From NCBI GenBank assembly GCA_902495025.1, contig CABUWB010000002.1, positions 1 through 25,116 of the forward strand: a stretch of 25,116 nucleotides of DNA. The letters are read 5' to 3'. The DNA is from an uncultured Eubacteriales bacterium. GTDB lineage: Bacteria > Bacillota > Clostridia > Lachnospirales > CAG-274. How positions within the stretch are numbered: the first letter of the stretch is position 1; each line of letters begins with the position of its first letter. The position numbers and the translations under genes are program-made. Positions 22,329 to 25,116 of the stretch are shown in pieces. Below the pieces are notes generated by a model. That model was not told the origin of the DNA. It worked only from the letters and a program-made list of their open reading frames with translations, and searched no databases.

Positions 22329-24803
22329 TTACTTCTGGTTGTAGATAGCTGTTCTTGTATCAGCATCCCATGTTACAGGTACACCAAGTGCCTGACCAAG
22401 AGCTCTGAAAGGTACGAACATTCTGCTATCAGTAATCTCAGCTACAACACCGTTTTCCATAGGAACTGCTGTACCGTCGATTACCATTGTGTTGCTGCCA
22501 GCTGTGAACTGAATGATCTTCTGGCCGTTACCAGCTGCGTAAAGAACAGTTGCAGTCTTAGCGTTAGCATCCCACATTACCTTGCTTGAATCGTCAGCGC
22601 TAGCTGCGTTGTCAGCGTCAACACCGATTGCAAGAGATACAAATCTTAATGGAACCATTGTAGAGTTGCTTGAAGCCTGGATATAAGGAGCAACGCCCAT
22701 GTCGATATCCTCGCCGTCCATCTTGATTGTAGACTCACCGATTGTAACCTCAACAACGTTGTCAAGAGTACCAGTCTCAGTTACGATTGTAAGATAATCA
22801 TCGAAGCTGTAACCATCAGTTGTGTCGAAGTATGCAATATCCTCAAGGTCGCTGTCAGAGATTGACTTGTCCTGAGCCTGTGTATAACCCTGTACTGGGT
22901 AGATATCCTCTACATCATCAGCATAGTTGTTGATTACAGCAGTACCCTCAACCTTGATGTCGTATGTGCCGTAAGGTACGGAACGTGTAGAACCAACCTT
23001 AACGTTAGTAATTGTTACAGAAGATGGCTCGTTGTAAGAATCCTTGTCGATAGAGAATGTAATCTCACCGTCATCTACATCAAAGTCATCAATCTCAAGC
23101 TCGCCCTCGATTGTGTAGTCGATACCGTCATCAGCGAAGCCAAGCTCCTTAGAACCGTAAAGGCTATCGATAGCAACGATTACGTCCTCACCGTCAAGAA
23201 GAGCGCCAGCCTCAGCCTCTGTGATAGTAATATCAGCAGTGCTTACAGCCTGGTAACCCATGTTAGCCTTAGTAATAGTAGACTCAACCTTGATAGGAGT
23301 TACAGCAGTAGCTACAACTACATCCTCAAGAGTAGACTCATCCTCGATACCAGCACCAGATACACCAACAGTGATGTCACCAGCGAAGTCGCCGTCTACA
23401 GAAACGTAAAGTGTAAGCTCGAACTCCGCGCACTCGCCCTCATCAACGTCCATATCCTTGTTAAGGAGTGAAAGTACAGTACCGTCTGAAGTAATCTCAG
23501 CTGCATCGTAAAGGTCACCCTTAGATACATACTTAACGTTGTCGAAATCGTAATCAACAATCTTAACGCCCTCAGGAACTGTGAACTTCATCTTTCTGCT
23601 TGTTAACCAGCTGCCTGCGTTAGTCTCTTCGAACTTAACAGAAGCTGTCTCGAAGTCATCATCCTCAAGGTCAGTATCGTTACCAATCCATGTTCTACCA
23701 GCCATGATAGTTGTTGCAGAATCAACAGTTGTCATCTTGAAGCCGTAGTCTGCACGAGTACCAATCTGGATTGTCTCCTTAGTAAGACCAGCACCGGAGA
23801 TTGTAAGGCTTACATCGCCCCAATCGTCATCCTCGTCATCAGCCTCAATCTTAAGGTTCTCAATCTTGATACGAGCTGTAGCACTCTTCATAGCCTTGAA
23901 GTCAGCGTTGCTAGACTCAGGCATCTTGAATGTAAGCTTGTCGTCCTTCTCAAGTGTGTAATCAAGCTCAATAGTTCTTGTGCTACCTGTTAAAGTAATC
24001 TTTGTCTTAGAATCGTCAACAAATACGAAACCGCTTGAAAGTCTTAAAGAAACAGTCTCACCAGCCTCGAATGTATCCTTAACGTTCTCCTTGATTGTGA
24101 TTGTCTCCATGTAATCAGCATCACGGAATGTTGTAAGGTCATCGATAGTTGTTGTTGTGCTACCGTCATCATCAGAAGATGTAGCGATTGTATAAGTACC
24201 GCCACCACTTACGTTAGACTCGTTATCATCAATAGTAATCTTTACATCGCCTGTACCATCAGCAAGAGCGTGGATAGGAATGTAGTAGTATGGCTTATCA
24301 TAAGCTACAGAGTTTGAAGACTTATCACAATCCTTCTCATCGATTGGGAAGAGCTCAACTTCGATTTCTCTCTTGCTTACGTTTACAATCTTGTAAGGAA
24401 GCTCAAGGCTTGTGTTACCAAGGTTTGAGTTAAGAACCTGAGTAAGAGTCATACCTGCCTTGTAGTCGCTCATCATCTGGTCATAAGTCTTACCAGCACC
24501 TGAAACGAACTTTGGCATAGCAAAATCGTCCTCGTCGAACTTACCATTCTCGATGTTGATAATGATTGAAGAACCGTTATCAATACCTGTCTGTGGTAAA
24601 ATCTTTAAGTAAACTGGCTTGTAGCTGTCACCTGAAGTAGCAACCTCAGTCTCATTGTCATCAGCCCAGTCAGAACCGATAGGATCTTCGTCCTTAACAG
24701 TAACTCTCTTGTTTACAGAGTTGCTTGAAGAAGCCATTACATTCATTGGAAGCATTGCAGTTGTCATAACTGCTGCTAACAAGATAGCAATTTTTCTTTT
24801 CAT
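22329..24803 (-). CDS. Large secreted acidic protein with C-terminal stalk (copper amine oxidase N-like) domains
   Basis: The frame is open further upstream, but the ATG at 24803 has a strong site (GGAGG 8 bases before) and starts a signal peptide, MKRKIAILLAAVMTTAMLPM, cut near residue 24 after VMA; the product is 824 residues. The central ~650 residues are very rich in Asp and Glu and in Thr/Val/Ile beta-strand patterns, like stacked beta-sandwich domains. Residues about 684-824 are two stalk-type repeats with the hallmark STMVPLRFVSLAIG and RMFVPFRALGQALG. There is no LPxTG and no SLH motif, so how it stays at the surface is unclear. Codon use suggests strong expression. A surface or structural role is likely; substrate and partner are unknown. 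Confidence 0.85.
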   Translation of the reverse strand: MKRKIAILLAAVMTTAMLPMNVMASSSNSVNKRVTVKDEDPIGSDWADDNETEVATSGDSYKPVYLKILPQTGIDNGSSIIINIENGKFDEDDFAMPKFVSGAGKTYDQMMSDYKAGMTLTQVLNSNLGNTSLELPYKIVNVSKREIEVELFPIDEKDCDKSSNSVAYDKPYYYIPIHALADGTGDVKITIDDNESNVSGGGTYTIATSSDDDGSTTTTIDDLTTFRDADYMETITIKENVKDTFEAGETVSLRLSSGFVFVDDSKTKITLTGSTRTIELDYTLEKDDKLTFKMPESSNADFKAMKSATARIKIENLKIEADDEDDDWGDVSLTISGAGLTKETIQIGTRADYGFKMTTVDSATTIMAGRTWIGNDTDLEDDDFETASVKFEETNAGSWLTSRKMKFTVPEGVKIVDYDFDNVKYVSKGDLYDAAEITSDGTVLSLLNKDMDVDEGECAEFELTLYVSVDGDFAGDITVGVSGAGIEDESTLEDVVVATAVTPIKVESTITKANMGYQAVSTADITITEAEAGALLDGEDVIVAIDSLYGSKELGFADDGIDYTIEGELEIDDFDVDDGEITFSIDKDSYNEPSSVTITNVKVGSTRSVPYGTYDIKVEGTAVINNYADDVEDIYPVQGYTQAQDKSISDSDLEDIAYFDTTDGYSFDDYLTIVTETGTLDNVVEVTIGESTIKMDGEDIDMGVAPYIQASSNSTMVPLRFVSLAIGVDADNAASADDSSKVMWDANAKTATVLYAAGNGQKIIQFTAGSNTMVIDGTAVPMENGVVAEITDSRMFVPFRALGQALGVPVTWDADTRTAIYNQK

Positions 24804-24875
24804 TTCATTTTCCTCCTTAAGAAATTTTAAAAGATGTGTAGAGGCGTTAGCATAATTTACCTCTTTTACAAAAGT

Positions 24876-24904
24876 ATTATAGCACCACAAATTAAGCTCG
24901 TCAA
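24876..24904 (-). promoter_or_regulatory. Promoter of the stalk-domain protein gene
   Basis: TTGACG (24899-24904), a 17-bp spacer and perfect TATAAT (24876-24881) on the - strand, giving a leader of about 65 bases. Confidence 0.88.
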
Positions 24905-24918
24905 TAACATTTTTAAGA

Positions 24919-24935
24919 TGTAACAATACTGTAAC
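24919..24935. promoter_or_regulatory. OmpR-family direct-repeat box, proximal
   Basis: TGTAAC-N5-TGTAAC on the + strand (GTTACA-N5-GTTACA on the gene's strand). It matches the WalR/YycF consensus TGTWAH-N5-TGTWAH and resembles Firmicute PhoP boxes. It sits 14 bp upstream of the -35, a suitable activator position. Confidence 0.5.
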
Positions 24936-25073
24936 AAAAGCAGCATACCGCTTACAGGGGCTGACACCCTGCTGCGTCCATGCCCTGTTTACATCACGTG
25001 TTATTGTGCTTCATCTGTTTGCATAACCTAATATATCACTCTTTTTCATAATAATCAAGGGGTTTTGCCACAT

Positions 25074-25110
25074 TGTAAAGTAGATGTAACATTGTAAACA
25101 TTGCTGTAAT
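25074..25110. promoter_or_regulatory. OmpR-family direct-repeat boxes, distal
   Basis: TGTAAA-N5-TGTAAC (25074-25090), also a match to TGTWAH-N5-TGTWAH, followed by TGTAAA (25093-25098) and TGTAAT (25105-25110). The array may continue past the window's end. The ~140 bp between this and the proximal box holds no gene that I can see. Confidence 0.45.
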
Positions 25111-25116
25111 ATTGCA

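Overview
The window looks like the chromosome of an anaerobic, low-to-mid GC, probably spore-forming member of the class Clostridia (gut type). The evidence is an oxygen-sensitive class III ribonucleotide reductase, a T-box leader on the branched-chain amino acid operon, a CwlD-like spore-cortex amidase, textbook TTGACA/TATAAT promoters and strong GGAGG ribosome binding sites. Species cannot be fixed from the sequence alone. The window holds 21 genes, two of them interrupted by in-frame stop codons.

Layout. 1-2043 (+): the end of an OmpR-family response regulator and its PAS-containing sensor kinase (PhoB/PhoR type). 2105-2287 (-): a 60-residue protein of unknown function, converging on the kinase at a shared terminator. 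2398-6171 (-): nrdD, nrdG, a YcxB-like membrane protein and dut, a dNTP-supply cluster. Its promoter carries two NrdR boxes exactly 32 bp apart, and upstream of these lies a 114-bp cluster of six DnaA-box-like 9-mers. 6470-10343 (+): a TRAP transporter (dctP, dctQ, dctM; 4-nt overlaps) followed by mannonate dehydratase uxuA, a hexuronate/mannonate uptake and breakdown unit in which uxuA has an in-frame TAA.

10593-20567 (-): an eight-gene operon ilvN-ilvC-cimA-leuC-leuD-leuB-ilvD-ilvB behind a T-box leader (20656-20931) whose specifier reads AUC (Ile). CimA (citramalate synthase) takes the place usually held by leuA, so the operon encodes the threonine-independent route from pyruvate and acetyl-CoA to isoleucine, plus the valine steps and the shared leucine steps; no leuA or ilvA is present here. 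leuC carries an in-frame TAG at codon 254, ahead of all three Fe-S cysteines.

21022-25116 (-): a cwlD-like amidase, a strange hairpin-rich intergenic block, and a large secreted acidic protein with C-terminal stalk (copper amine oxidase N-like) repeats. Upstream of its promoter are OmpR-family direct-repeat boxes.

The main unexplained structure is a set of three intergenic elements (10375-10557, 12297-12523, and 21787-22235 in inverse orientation). All are bounded by the same 14-bp ends (TAAATTAATGTTTA and TAAACTCWAATTTA) in the same relative order, but have different, hairpin-rich interiors. Two of them flank ilvB.
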